64,000 bases of DNA from Paenibacillus contaminans (GTDB taxonomy: Bacteria; Bacillota; Bacilli; Paenibacillales; NBRC-103111): assembly GCF_003285015.1 (NCBI RefSeq), contig NZ_QMFB01000005.1, positions 310,001-374,000 of the forward strand. The letters run 5' to 3'. The notes under the pieces were generated by a model. The model was not told where the DNA came from, made no database searches, and worked only from the letters and a program-made list of their open reading frames with translations. Position numbers and translations under genes: made by a program. Each line of letters opens with the position of its first letter. The stretch's first letter is position 1. Below are positions 46,486 to 55,380 of the stretch, in pieces.

Positions 46486-47187
46486 TTAGTTCGTCTCGCC
46501 AAAAAGCTCTTCGATCGTGCCCTTCAAATAGCGGGACGCGCCGGCTACGGCCGCCGCCGGATCGCGATCGCGAATGCCCTCGTACAGCTTGATGTGCGCA
46601 TCCGTTTGCGGGTCATGCCCTTCGGGATTGGCGAAAATACTGGCCAGCGTTTCGCGTACGAATACGGAAAGCGATTTGTACAGGTCGATGACGACCGCAT
46701 TTTTGCTGGCGATGGAAACCGCGATATGAAAACGGATGTCCGCATCGATGTACGTCTTGATGTCTTTGTTCGCCAGAGCCTGATTCCGCGTGTCCAGATG
46801 CTCCTTGATTGCGGCGAGATCGTCCTCGTCCCGGCGTTCCGCGGCAAGCCTTGCGATCTCCAGCTCCATCATTTGCCGGACCTCGTACACTTCCATAATT
46901 TCCGCTCTGCGCAGTCTGCTGTCCAGCGGCTCCTGGATCATGGCGCCATGCTTCAGGTAGGTGCCGAAGCCCTGCTTCTTTTCGAGCAGGCCGGCATGAA
47001 CGAGCACGCGCACCGCTTCGCGAATCGTCGAACGGCCTACATGAAACTGCTCCATCAGCTCGGGCTCCGTCGGAATTTTATCTCCCGGTTTGATTTCTCC
47101 TGAAGATATTTTTTTCTGCAGCTGCTGCACGACCTCATCGACGAGCGGCTTGCGATGGACGGACGAAAAGCTAACCTTCGAATTCAT
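46486..47187 (-). CDS. FadR-subfamily GntR transcriptional regulator
   Basis: 233 residues: N-terminal winged helix (PTEPELMEQFHVGRSTIREAVRVL) and a C-terminal all-helical FCD ligand domain (MMELEIARLAAERRDEDD; FHIAVSIASKNAVVIDL). It presumably represses the adjacent exporter and itself. AGGAG is 8 nt upstream of ATG 47187. Confidence 0.9.
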   Translation of the reverse strand: MNSKVSFSSVHRKPLVDEVVQQLQKKISSGEIKPGDKIPTEPELMEQFHVGRSTIREAVRVLVHAGLLEKKQGFGTYLKHGAMIQEPLDSRLRRAEIMEVYEVRQMMELEIARLAAERRDEDDLAAIKEHLDTRNQALANKDIKTYIDADIRFHIAVSIASKNAVVIDLYKSLSVFVRETLASIFANPEGHDPQTDAHIKLYEGIRDRDPAAAVAGASRYLKGTIEELFGETN

Positions 47188-47222
47188 CAGATCATCTCCT
47201 GTTTGCCAGATTGTAACATAGG

Positions 47223-47234
47223 ATCAAGTCTGAT
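47223..47234. promoter_or_regulatory. Candidate GntR autoregulatory operator
   Basis: ATCAAGTCTGAT has perfect 4-bp arms (ATCA/TGAT), is followed by GCTAC, and lies 36 bp upstream of the GntR start. Short and therefore tentative. Confidence 0.3.
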
Positions 47235-47258
47235 GCTACTATAAATTTGTGCACATGC

Positions 47259-47293
47259 AAAAACCCGACTACGGTACGTACCGGGGCGGGTTG
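47259..47293 (-). terminator. Terminator of the glycerophosphodiester operon
   Basis: On the minus strand AACCCGCCCCGGTAC pairs with GTACCGTAGTCGGGTT and is followed by TTT, about 110 bp after the HAD gene stop. Confidence 0.7.
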
Positions 47294-47405
47294 TTTATTT
47301 TGGTTTTCATTAAGCCGCTCCAACACAAGTGCGCGGACGCAGCAAATGCTGAAACGGCGTTACTTTTCATGATCTTTATTCACGATCTCCAGGTTACAAG
47401 CCGCT

Positions 47406-48251
47406 TCATTCGATGCGAGCCGAAAGGGACTGCAAATCCGGAACCGCAAAATCCGGTCGACAGCTTAAAGGGACCTGATTATCCGGCGATGGACGATTCG
47501 CACCGTAAAGCCAGATCGTCTTCATGCCCGCCGAACGGCCGCCTGCAATATCCGTTTGCAGATTATCCCCGATCATCACGCATAATTCAGGGGACTTGAT
47601 GCCGCAATGCTCCATGGCAAGCTCGAACATGTATGGCGCAGGCTTACCGAAATAGTTTACTTTCCGGCCCGTAATCGCCTCGAACGCGCTGTACAAAGCA
47701 CCGGTCTCCGGCACTTTTTCGCCCCGGCTGCCCGGATGAAACAAGTCCGGATTGGTCGCAAGCACCGGCGTGCCCTTATCCATTTCTTCCAGGACCGCTT
47801 GAAGCTTGGAATAATCGTATGCCGTGTCTCTGCCAATGACGACCGCATCTGCACGCTCCATGCTGTACAACGGCACTAATCGGTGACCCGCCCGCTCCAA
47901 GGCCGTATGAAGGGAACGGCTGCCGATTACCTTAAGCGTTGTCCGGTCGTATAGTTTGAGCAGGTGCAATCCTATAAGCTCTGTGGCGGTCATCACTTGT
48001 TCGGATGGTGTTTTTAAGCCCATATGGGATAAGCGGGCGGCCACCTGTGCCCCTGTGTCGGTAGAGTTGTTCGTTACAAACCGGATCATCTTTCCTCTGC
48101 CTTGCAGCCACTCCAAAAGCGTCAACGCCCCGTCGGCCAGTCTTTCGCCAAAGTAGACGCAACCGTCCAAATCAAAAAATACAGCTTCTGCGTTTAAAAG
48201 CATTTCTAAAGCTCCGGATACGCTCCGGTCGCCATTCTTCAAAACCTGCAT
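47406..48251 (-). CDS. HAD-IIA phosphatase (NagD / glycerol-phosphate phosphatase-like)
   Basis: 281 residues. HAD motifs in order: FFDLDGCVYFG (nucleophile and acid/base Asp), FVTNNSTDTG, the NagD cap domain, FGKPAPYMFELA and GDNLQTDIAGGRSAGM. It probably dephosphorylates glycerol-3-phosphate or a similar small phosphoester. The ATG at 48251 starts 5 bp after the stop of the phosphodiesterase gene, so the longer upstream frame is rejected. Last gene of the operon. Confidence 0.85.
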   Translation of the reverse strand: MQVLKNGDRSVSGALEMLLNAEAVFFDLDGCVYFGERLADGALTLLEWLQGRGKMIRFVTNNSTDTGAQVAARLSHMGLKTPSEQVMTATELIGLHLLKLYDRTTLKVIGSRSLHTALERAGHRLVPLYSMERADAVVIGRDTAYDYSKLQAVLEEMDKGTPVLATNPDLFHPGSRGEKVPETGALYSAFEAITGRKVNYFGKPAPYMFELAMEHCGIKSPELCVMIGDNLQTDIAGGRSAGMKTIWLYGANRPSPDNQVPLSCRPDFAVPDLQSLSARIE

Positions 48252-48256
48252 GACCC

Positions 48257-49582
48257 TCAGCCCTTTCTTCCCAACTGCAGCTTTTTCCCATCCGCATCCG
48301 GCATTGCGATACCGAACCAGCCGGCGATTGTCGGCGCCACATCGACAAGCTCGATATCCGGCAGACGGTTTCCCGGCTCGATTCCCGGGCCTGCAGCGAC
48401 AAAACATGCCTTCATCTCGTCCCGATCCGCGAAATAGCCATGCATGCCCGTAAATTTCGACCGCTCTGCGGTTACCTCGCTGCCTTGGTGTCCAAAGTTG
48501 ACAAACCAGTCCAGATGCATATCAAAGGCGAAGTCCGGCTTAAAACGGCTGTGTTCACCGACAGCAGGGAGTCCCCATTTAGCAAATTCCGCATCGTCCT
48601 CCACCACTAGTCTGATACCTTCCATTGACTTAAGCCGGGAACGAACTTGCTCCCGCAGCTTTTCTCTTTCCTCGGGATCTTGTTCCAGCAGATAGGCGTA
48701 CCCGCTGCCGCCGTTGGAAACGGCGACCGCTTTGCTCCGTTCGGGGAATTCCTCGTCGAACCAGCCCTGCTGCTTGAACATCACGTTCGGATAAAAAGTT
48801 CGGACCGCATCGGCAAAGCCGTGATCGGACATCACGACCACATACGTTTCCTCCAGACCGCCGGAAGCCTCCAGTTCCTGGAGCAGTTCTCCGATCCGTT
48901 CATCGATATAGGTTAATGACCAGTCCAGTTCGTTGGAACGGGTTCCATAATCGTGCTGATAGCTGTCCGGAAGCAAATAATGGACAAGCAGCAAATTCGG
49001 CGAGTGGCGCCTGATGATATGCTTGGCGATTTCGGTTGTCAGCCAGTCCTGCATTTGACCCCGTGCATGGTCCTTGCTCCAGGGGGCATACATGTGCATA
49101 GGCAAGCCCATTTCGACCAGCTCATTCCACAAAGAGGACGTGCTTCCGGCTTCCATCCGATCCTGCTCGTAGCATTCCGGAATGACGAAATCCAGCCCTT
49201 CCGCCCCCCACGTTTTGGGCCAGCACAAGGCGGCGGTAGTGCCTCCGATTTTTTTCACCGCATCATAAATCGTCAAGCCATGAACGGACTCTTCCTTCGG
49301 ATACATCCGCTCTCCAAAGTGCTCTCCGACAAGATTCGTTTCGCGGTCCACGACCCAATTGCCCAGAACGCCATGTTTGCGGGGAAAGGTGCCGCATACG
49401 ATGCTCGTATGAATGGCCCATGTAGCTGAAGGTGTAATGCTCCTCATCCCGGCTTCGGCGCCGCGCTTTGCAAGCTTCTTTAAATTCGGCATGGGCACGT
49501 CGCTTCGATTCCAGTTACTGTACCCCAAGCCGTCGATGCTGACGATCAGGACACGGGGTAGTTCGGTGTGCTCCTTGTGCAT
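48257..49582 (-). CDS. Alkaline-phosphatase-superfamily phosphodiesterase (NPP-like)
   Basis: 441 residues, no signal peptide, so cytoplasmic. Metal and nucleophile motifs: VLIVSIDGLGYSNW, SATWAIHTSIVCGTFPRKHG (Thr nucleophile region), VHYLLPDSYQHDYG and VVMSDHGF, ending with a metal-binding HGYF near residue 405. It fits the NPP/PglZ-like group, which cleaves phosphodiesters. Its place between the permeases and the HAD phosphatase suggests hydrolysis of imported glycerophosphodiesters. GGAGG precedes ATG 49582. Confidence 0.82.
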   Translation of the reverse strand: MHKEHTELPRVLIVSIDGLGYSNWNRSDVPMPNLKKLAKRGAEAGMRSITPSATWAIHTSIVCGTFPRKHGVLGNWVVDRETNLVGEHFGERMYPKEESVHGLTIYDAVKKIGGTTAALCWPKTWGAEGLDFVIPECYEQDRMEAGSTSSLWNELVEMGLPMHMYAPWSKDHARGQMQDWLTTEIAKHIIRRHSPNLLLVHYLLPDSYQHDYGTRSNELDWSLTYIDERIGELLQELEASGGLEETYVVVMSDHGFADAVRTFYPNVMFKQQGWFDEEFPERSKAVAVSNGGSGYAYLLEQDPEEREKLREQVRSRLKSMEGIRLVVEDDAEFAKWGLPAVGEHSRFKPDFAFDMHLDWFVNFGHQGSEVTAERSKFTGMHGYFADRDEMKACFVAAGPGIEPGNRLPDIELVDVAPTIAGWFGIAMPDADGKKLQLGRKG

Positions 49583-49642
49583 GTTTTAAAGACCTCCTCC
49601 GATGTTTATCCACTCACTGCAGCCTCGCTCCGAGGAACTCGG

Positions 49643-50614
49643 CTACTCCTTAAGACCGCCCAGCGTCAAGCCTTGAATAAAGTATTTCTGCATCATTACA
49701 AACATTACGATTACCGGCACAGCCCCTACGGCCGCACCTGTCATCAACAGCTTGAAATCGGACAGGTTGGCGTCCTGCAGCGTTTTAAGTCCGGCGGTCA
49801 ATGTAAACCATTTGACATCATTCAATACAATGATCGGCCACAAGAACGAATTCCACTGCGCCACAAAGGTGAATATTCCGAGCGAAGCCATCGCCGGCAT
49901 GGCTAACGGGATGACAACATGGACGAACGTTTTCCACTCGGACGCCCCGTCGATTTTGCTCGCTTCCAGCAGTTCGCTTGGCGTGCCGACCAAAAACTGA
50001 CGCATTAGAAATACACCGAACGCTCCGGCCAGCCCAGGGAAAATAACCGCCCACAAAGTATCATACATTTGAAGTTTTTGCACGATCATAAAAGTGGGAA
50101 CGAGCGTAACCTGCTCGGGGATCATCATCGTGGCGAGAATAATCCAGAACAACGCCATACGCCCCGGAAACTGCTTTTTGGCCAGCACGTAACCCGCCAT
50201 CGTATCGAACAATATAGTCCCGACCGCACCCAATACGGCAATAAAGGTCGTATTGATCAGCCACCGTGCAATTTGGGTGTTCTTAAACAAATATACATAG
50301 GACGAGAAAGTGGAACTGACCACTTCCTGCATCTTGCTTTCGTGCAGCTGCGCTTGCTGTTTATTGCCCGCCTGCTCGGCGTCCCGCTTTTTTTGCCATT
50401 GGGAAACGTACTCCACAATTCCGTACGGATATAGCTTGGGGGGATCGGATTCCACGTACGATACGGGCTGCTTCATCTCTTCATTCTGATAGGACGGAAG
50501 CTGAAGGGATGTTGTGAAGATCCAGTACAACGGCAGCAGAGAGATGATCGCCACAACAAGCAACAATCCGTATACCATCCATTTTCCGAGGCGATTTCTT
50601 ACGGTATAGGTCAT
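49643..50614 (-). CDS. Carbohydrate ABC transporter permease (MalG/UgpE type)
   Basis: 323 residues with six spans; an extended extracellular loop (about residues 35-110) carries charged sequence (YVSQWQKKRDAEQAGNKQQ). EAA loop LLEASKIDGASEWKTFVHV; C-terminus KYFIQGLTLGGLKE. Partner of the next permease. GGAGG close to ATG 50614. Confidence 0.87.
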   Translation of the reverse strand: MTYTVRNRLGKWMVYGLLLVVAIISLLPLYWIFTTSLQLPSYQNEEMKQPVSYVESDPPKLYPYGIVEYVSQWQKKRDAEQAGNKQQAQLHESKMQEVVSSTFSSYVYLFKNTQIARWLINTTFIAVLGAVGTILFDTMAGYVLAKKQFPGRMALFWIILATMMIPEQVTLVPTFMIVQKLQMYDTLWAVIFPGLAGAFGVFLMRQFLVGTPSELLEASKIDGASEWKTFVHVVIPLAMPAMASLGIFTFVAQWNSFLWPIIVLNDVKWFTLTAGLKTLQDANLSDFKLLMTGAAVGAVPVIVMFVMMQKYFIQGLTLGGLKE

Positions 50615-50628
50615 GGGGTCCTCCTCTC

Positions 50629-51585
50629 TTAGCTGTTCTTGCTTCTTTTGCGAAACTTGAAGCGCCGTCTGTCGTCATCGCCGGATATCCGGTACTGGAT
50701 GATCGAGAACATCATAATCACCCCAAACAAGATGACGGATTGCGCGGAAGCAAGACCGTAATCGAAATCGCGGAAGGCGGTTTTGTAGATGACATGAACA
50801 ACGGTTTCAGTAGCGTTGCCCGGACCGCCGCCTGTCATCATGACGATTTGGGTAAACACTTGAAACGAGCCGATCAACGTTAAAATCATCAAATAAAAAG
50901 TCGTCGGCTTCAACAGCGGTACGGTAATTCGCCGCCAAATTTGAAAGGAAGACGCTCCATCAATACGGGCCGCCTCGACGAGATTCGGATTAAGGGAGCC
51001 CATGGCCGCCAAATAAATAATAATGCCCGCTCCGGGCGGTATGAGTATGTTCATCAAGATAAGCGACCAGAGAGCCATTGATGTTTGACCCAGCCAATCG
51101 ATCGGCTGCAAACCGACCCATTCCAGCAGTCCGTTGAACAAGCCGAACCGGTAGTTAAACATCCAGCGCCATACCATCGCAATAACGACCATTGAGGTAA
51201 CCGTCGGGATATAAAAGGCCGCGCGGAAAAATGTCCGGGATACCGGCCTCAGCGGAAAAACAAGCGAAGCAATGACTAAAGCCGATAAAACCGATACGGG
51301 CACAGTAACGATCGTGTATACAAACGTGTTCCACAAGGAAACCCGGAACATCTCGCTGCGGAAAGCCTCGATGTAATTGTCCAGTCCGACCCAATGGGCA
51401 TCGAAAATTTCAAACTTTTGAAAGGAAAGCACTAGCGACCAAATGACCGGGATTACGGTGAAGAGCGCAAACAACAGCAGTTTGGGCAGTAAAAACCAAT
51501 AAGCGGACGCATACTTGTTATAGCTGCGTTTAAGTTTTTGCCTGAAGGATATTCCGGCTATCGTCTGATGCGTATAGGAACCCAA
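50629..51585 (-). CDS. Carbohydrate ABC transporter permease (MalF/UgpA type)
   Basis: About 318 residues, six membrane spans (ASAYWFLLPKLLLFALFTVI near the N-terminus) and the EAA loop LVEAARIDGASSFQIWRRIT. The TTG at 51585 is 9 nt after AGGAGG and is preferred; the ATG at 51603 overlaps the ribosome site region. A GC-rich stem-loop at 51605 precedes it. Confidence 0.85.
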   Translation of the reverse strand: MGSYTHQTIAGISFRQKLKRSYNKYASAYWFLLPKLLLFALFTVIPVIWSLVLSFQKFEIFDAHWVGLDNYIEAFRSEMFRVSLWNTFVYTIVTVPVSVLSALVIASLVFPLRPVSRTFFRAAFYIPTVTSMVVIAMVWRWMFNYRFGLFNGLLEWVGLQPIDWLGQTSMALWSLILMNILIPPGAGIIIYLAAMGSLNPNLVEAARIDGASSFQIWRRITVPLLKPTTFYLMILTLIGSFQVFTQIVMMTGGGPGNATETVVHVIYKTAFRDFDYGLASAQSVILFGVIMMFSIIQYRISGDDDRRRFKFRKRSKNS

Positions 51586-51604
51586 AGCCCAAATCCTCCT
51601 CATG

Positions 51605-51641
51605 AGGGGCCCGGAGCCCCCGGGTCTTACCGGAAGCCCCT
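51605..51641 (-). other. Strong stem-loop between binding-protein and permease genes
   Basis: AGGGGC and GCCCCT arms with inner CCGG pairing, after the binding-protein stop and before the permease start. Such hairpins often stabilise the upstream message so that the binding protein outnumbers the permeases. Confidence 0.45.
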
Positions 51642-51697
51642 GACCTTCTTATCGTTTCGGAACGTTATTTCTATGAACAGCTTCAATCGTTACTTAG

Positions 51698-53032
51698 TCA
51701 TTTTTTCAAAAGCGGCTCTACTTGCTTACCGGCGTCCTTAAGCGCCTGCTCTGCAGTTTTCGTGCCGTTGACGGCGAGCTGCAGTTCTTTTTGAATCAAC
51801 TCGTCGATTTTGGCCCATTGGGGATGACGGGGCACGATGACGGCATTTTCCGATATTTTTTGCGCTTGCTCCATTTGCGGATTATCCGCGAACGGACGTT
51901 TTTCCGCCGACGATTTCTTGGATGGGAAAACGCCGTAATATTTGGCCGTCGTGTAGATTTCTTCCGTCGTCGTCAAATACTTCATAAACTCGGCGACCAT
52001 CTTGCGTTTGCCTTCATCTTTTTGCTTAAACATGACCCAGCCGAGAACATCGCCGATTGTAGTCGATTTGCCGGTTGCGCCGCTCGGGTATTCGGCGACC
52101 ATGAAATTCATCTTGTACGGATCCTTCTGAGCCGAGGCGATCGCCCATGAGTTCCATGGCTGAACGGCCATCAACCGCTTGTCCGTCGCGGCAAATTGCT
52201 TCCACGTATCGCCGACGTTGGACGTCCCCATATCGGGCGGAGCTGATTGATGCTTAAATTTCAGATCAAGGAGCTTTTGCAGGCCGCTGATCGCTTCGGG
52301 GGAATCGAACGTATATCGGGTCATATCCTCGCTTAGCGGGCGCCCGCCATCCATCATGATGAACGGCCATGCCTCGTAGTAACTCGGCATAATGTAAGTA
52401 GAGAAGCCGTGCTTCCCGTCGCCGGTGAGCTTCTTCATCTTGTCTGCGAATTCTTCGTAGGTCCATTTGCCGTCTTTAGGAGGCTCTACTCCTCTAGCTT
52501 TGAAAATATCCAGGTTAAGCAGCATCGTATGGACTCGGGAGCTGACAGGAACTCCATAATGCTTGTCCTCGTATTCATACTCGGCTAACGTGTTCGGGAA
52601 GAAATCGTTCAGCTCTTCTTTGGTATAAAACGGATCGATCGGCTCCACGACACCCTGCTGAATGTTCTTGATGCTCGCAGTACGGTTGCTGACGTTGTAT
52701 ACCAGATCCGGCCATGCCTTCCCCGCGATTGCTACATTTAACTTGTCTTCCATCTCCGCCCATGGGGTTTGTACGATCTTGATCGTTACGCCCGGATGAA
52801 GCTTTTCAAACTCCGTTTTTTTCTGTTCGATCCAAAAATATTTATTGTTTTGACCGTCCGCCCATCTCGGGCCATCCCAGACGGTAATCTCCCCGGTCCA
52901 GGCAGGAGCGGCCGATGAGGCTTGACTATCCTTCGAGCCGGACGGGGTCGAGGATGCACCGCATGCGGACAGTACAACGGAAGCGATCAAAGTGACACAG
53001 GCCAGCTTAGCAAATCGAAAACGACGAACCAT
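51698..53032 (-). CDS. Extracellular solute-binding lipoprotein of the glycerophosphodiester-type operon
   Basis: About 444 residues. Lipobox LSAC after RFAKLACVTLIASVV; body with family-1 fold motifs (GEITVWDGPRWADGQ; FEKLHPGVTIKIVQTPW; LTGDGKHGFSTY). The likely ligand, from neighbours glpP, phosphodiesterase and phosphatase, is a glycerophosphodiester or glycerol-3-phosphate; this is inferred. ATG 53032 with GGGAGG 10 nt upstream is used; the longer open frame back to 53227 runs through the leader and is not credible. Confidence 0.83.
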   Translation of the reverse strand: MVRRFRFAKLACVTLIASVVLSACGASSTPSGSKDSQASSAAPAWTGEITVWDGPRWADGQNNKYFWIEQKKTEFEKLHPGVTIKIVQTPWAEMEDKLNVAIAGKAWPDLVYNVSNRTASIKNIQQGVVEPIDPFYTKEELNDFFPNTLAEYEYEDKHYGVPVSSRVHTMLLNLDIFKARGVEPPKDGKWTYEEFADKMKKLTGDGKHGFSTYIMPSYYEAWPFIMMDGGRPLSEDMTRYTFDSPEAISGLQKLLDLKFKHQSAPPDMGTSNVGDTWKQFAATDKRLMAVQPWNSWAIASAQKDPYKMNFMVAEYPSGATGKSTTIGDVLGWVMFKQKDEGKRKMVAEFMKYLTTTEEIYTTAKYYGVFPSKKSSAEKRPFADNPQMEQAQKISENAVIVPRHPQWAKIDELIQKELQLAVNGTKTAEQALKDAGKQVEPLLKK

Positions 53033-53140
53033 TTCTGAAAGACCTCCCGCTTGATGTAGTTGGTTATGGATCAAAAGAACATACAAATGATGCCGCGCTG
53101 TGCGGGCCTCACCTCCTTCGTAGCCGTCATGATTGCAGAC

Positions 53141-53213
53141 AAAAAAGAGAGAAGGCGCAAAGAGGCCGCCCCCCGTCATCAACGGAAGGTTGCAACTCCT
53201 TGAGCTTTCTCTC
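53141..53213 (-). promoter_or_regulatory. Candidate GlpP-responsive attenuator in the operon leader
   Basis: In the 210-nt gap after glpP, the minus strand shows GAGAGAA (53213-53207) and TTCTCTC (53153-53147) that can pair, with six Ts at once after, giving a terminator-like end. Inner pairing (GGCG/CGCC) occurs too. GlpP is known in Bacillus subtilis to bind leader mRNA and prevent termination, so this is a natural target. The loop is long, so the exact structure is uncertain. Confidence 0.4.
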
Positions 53214-53242
53214 ATCCCATAACTCAATCGGTTTTATTCGGT

Positions 53243-53839
53243 TTAACTCCCGCCCGGGAAAATATCTTGGAAGCTTTGGTACCATAACGCCGTTTCCGAC
53301 ACGGATAACGAGGTAGCACCCGCATTCAATGCGGTTCGGGCTTCGTCCACCGTACGGATTAATCCGCTGGCGACGATCGGGATATTATCGCAGGCTGCTG
53401 CGTATCTCTCAATTACTTTCGGTATAACCCCCGGCATGATCTCGATTCCATCGGGTTCGAGCTGATCGATCATCTTCAAACCGTTATCCACGGCAAGCGA
53501 ATCGATGACAAACAAATGAAGGATGCCGTATAGCCCCGCCTGCTTGGCTGCTTTCACCATATGACTCTTCGGCGTGACGATACCGTCCGCCCGGATATGC
53601 TCCGCTACGAATTCGATCGTTTCCTTGTCCGTGCTTGACAATCCGCGAATTAAATCCAGATGGATGAAGGAATGCTTTCCCGCGTTCCGCACCTTCGTTA
53701 CGGCCGGAATGATCTCAGATGCGCTTCCTCCCATAAAAAACACGTTGTCCACATTGGATTCGATCGCAGCTTGCAGTTCGGACAGTTTGCGTACAGCGGC
53801 AACGATGGGCTTGCTCCCGATTCTATGAAGTAAAGTCAT
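53243..53839 (-). CDS. glpP: Glycerol-3-phosphate-responsive antiterminator
   Basis: 198 residues matching GlpP: PIVAAVRKLSELQAAI, VFFMGGSASEIIPAV, FIHLDLIRGLSS, DGIVTPKSHMVKAAK and GIEIMPGVIPKVIERYA, a TIM-barrel-like fold. In relatives it binds glycerol-3-phosphate and prevents termination in glp leaders. It heads the operon of the binding protein, permeases, phosphodiesterase and phosphatase. Confidence 0.92.
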   Translation of the reverse strand: MTLLHRIGSKPIVAAVRKLSELQAAIESNVDNVFFMGGSASEIIPAVTKVRNAGKHSFIHLDLIRGLSSTDKETIEFVAEHIRADGIVTPKSHMVKAAKQAGLYGILHLFVIDSLAVDNGLKMIDQLEPDGIEIMPGVIPKVIERYAAACDNIPIVASGLIRTVDEARTALNAGATSLSVSETALWYQSFQDIFPGGS

Positions 53840-54117
53840 CTTCCACTCCCTTAGATGCCTGCTGAATCCACTATATCACACAGATCGCTTCTTGTTTGTT
53901 TAGTATTTGTAAAGGCGATTGCAGCCGGCCCGCTTCCCTGCACTGCCATGTAAGTCTTATATTTTTAAAAAGACCGCCGGCTCGATCTCGTTCCGGCAGC
54001 CTTCTTATTTGTTGACGTACACTCATAGCGTTTTCGCTCATAGTCCGACGATGCTGCACAGCATCCGAGCTCATGAGGGAAATGCCTTACTCGGCACCCC
54101 CAATGCCGTCTGCTTCC

Positions 54118-55170
54118 TTACAAAGCCGCCCATTCCAACGCTTCACTCACCCGGTCAAGCTGCGCGGGCTCGAGAACGATTTTGCCGGCTGCGGCATTCG
54201 ACTCCAGCTGCTTCACCGTCGTCGACGACGGAATGAGCGGTCCCATTCCCGGCAGCGACAGCATGTAAGCCATGACAAGCTGGCTTAGCTCCAGCCCCCA
54301 CTCGCGGGCCAGTACGGCCAACTGCTCCAGCTTCCTCTTCGTGCCTGCTTCGAGCTGCCAGTCTCCTTCGTCATAGCGGCGATCCCCAGGCCCCACCTTC
54401 GATGCGTCCAGATAGCGATCCGTCAGCAGACCGCGGGCGAGCGGACTCCACGGCACGAACGAAATCCCGTTAGCGGCACAGTACTCGAGCACGCCTTGCT
54501 TATCGGATTGCTCCCCGTCCAATACGTCGAACTGGTTTTGCACCGCCGTAACGGCGCTCCTTATTGACAGCGAGCCGGCTTGCCGCTTATACAGCTCCAG
54601 CTGCTCAACCGTAAAGTTCGATACCGCAAAATAGCGGATTTTGCCGGCACGAACCAAATCCTCCACGGCGGCCAAGCTTTCCTCCGGCGGCGTTTCCGGG
54701 TCGAACGAGTGAAAATATAACAAATCGATCCAGTCCGTCTGCATTCTCGCCAAGCTGGCCTCAACCGAGTCGATAATATTCGAGCGCGACAGGCCGCTGT
54801 GGTTCGGCGTCAAGCCGTCCATGCCTCCGAACAGCTTCGTCGCGAGAATGATATCGCGCCGGTGCGCCGCGTTTGCGCGCAGCCATCTACCGATTACTCG
54901 CTCGGAGTTGCCCGAGCCGGCATTATACCTGTTGGCTGTATCCCATAAGGTAACGCCCAGCTCCAGCGCACGGTCGAATAAGGCAAATGCCTCCTTCTCG
55001 CCGACGCGGGATTCGTCTCCCGTTTCCGGAAGCCCGATTTTCCAAGTGCCGAGCCCGATATTCGAAACCCGCAGCCCGGTAGAGCCAAGTCTCCGATAAG
55101 GCATTCCGTTGAAATCCTTCGTGCGGAACGGGACATGATACAGCGCCGGATTCGGCGTTAACGCATCCAT
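54118..55170 (-). CDS. Aldo/keto reductase
   Basis: 350 residues; (beta/alpha)8 markers LRVSNIGLGTWKIGLPE, the catalytic Asp/Tyr region LWDTANRYNAGSGNSERVIG, ATKLFGG (Lys), LLYFHSFD (His) and the C-terminal cofactor segment GMGPLIPSSTTVKQLESN. NAD(P)H-dependent reduction of carbonyl compounds; substrate unknown. GGAGG precedes ATG 55170. Confidence 0.9.
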   Translation of the reverse strand: MDALTPNPALYHVPFRTKDFNGMPYRRLGSTGLRVSNIGLGTWKIGLPETGDESRVGEKEAFALFDRALELGVTLWDTANRYNAGSGNSERVIGRWLRANAAHRRDIILATKLFGGMDGLTPNHSGLSRSNIIDSVEASLARMQTDWIDLLYFHSFDPETPPEESLAAVEDLVRAGKIRYFAVSNFTVEQLELYKRQAGSLSIRSAVTAVQNQFDVLDGEQSDKQGVLEYCAANGISFVPWSPLARGLLTDRYLDASKVGPGDRRYDEGDWQLEAGTKRKLEQLAVLAREWGLELSQLVMAYMLSLPGMGPLIPSSTTVKQLESNAAAGKIVLEPAQLDRVSEALEWAAL

Positions 55171-55380
55171 ATTCGAAGCCTCCTCGCCAATCGAGTTGTA
55201 TGATACCTGTATACTCTTCTCGATTTTATCATACTTCGAACCTGAAGGGGGTAACCAAAATTAGTCCCAATCATTTGACAGCCGCATATTCGCAGTTTTA
55301 CAATTGCGTGAAGCGAGACTTATACGCACTCATCCGCTAAAACGAAAAATTTATTATTTAGAATAACGGAGGACATGATG

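Noticed and set aside
53033-53227. N-terminal extension of the glycerophosphodiester binding protein
   Set aside because: It would read through the leader hairpin; the lipoprotein signal begins at ATG 53032 with its own ribosome site.
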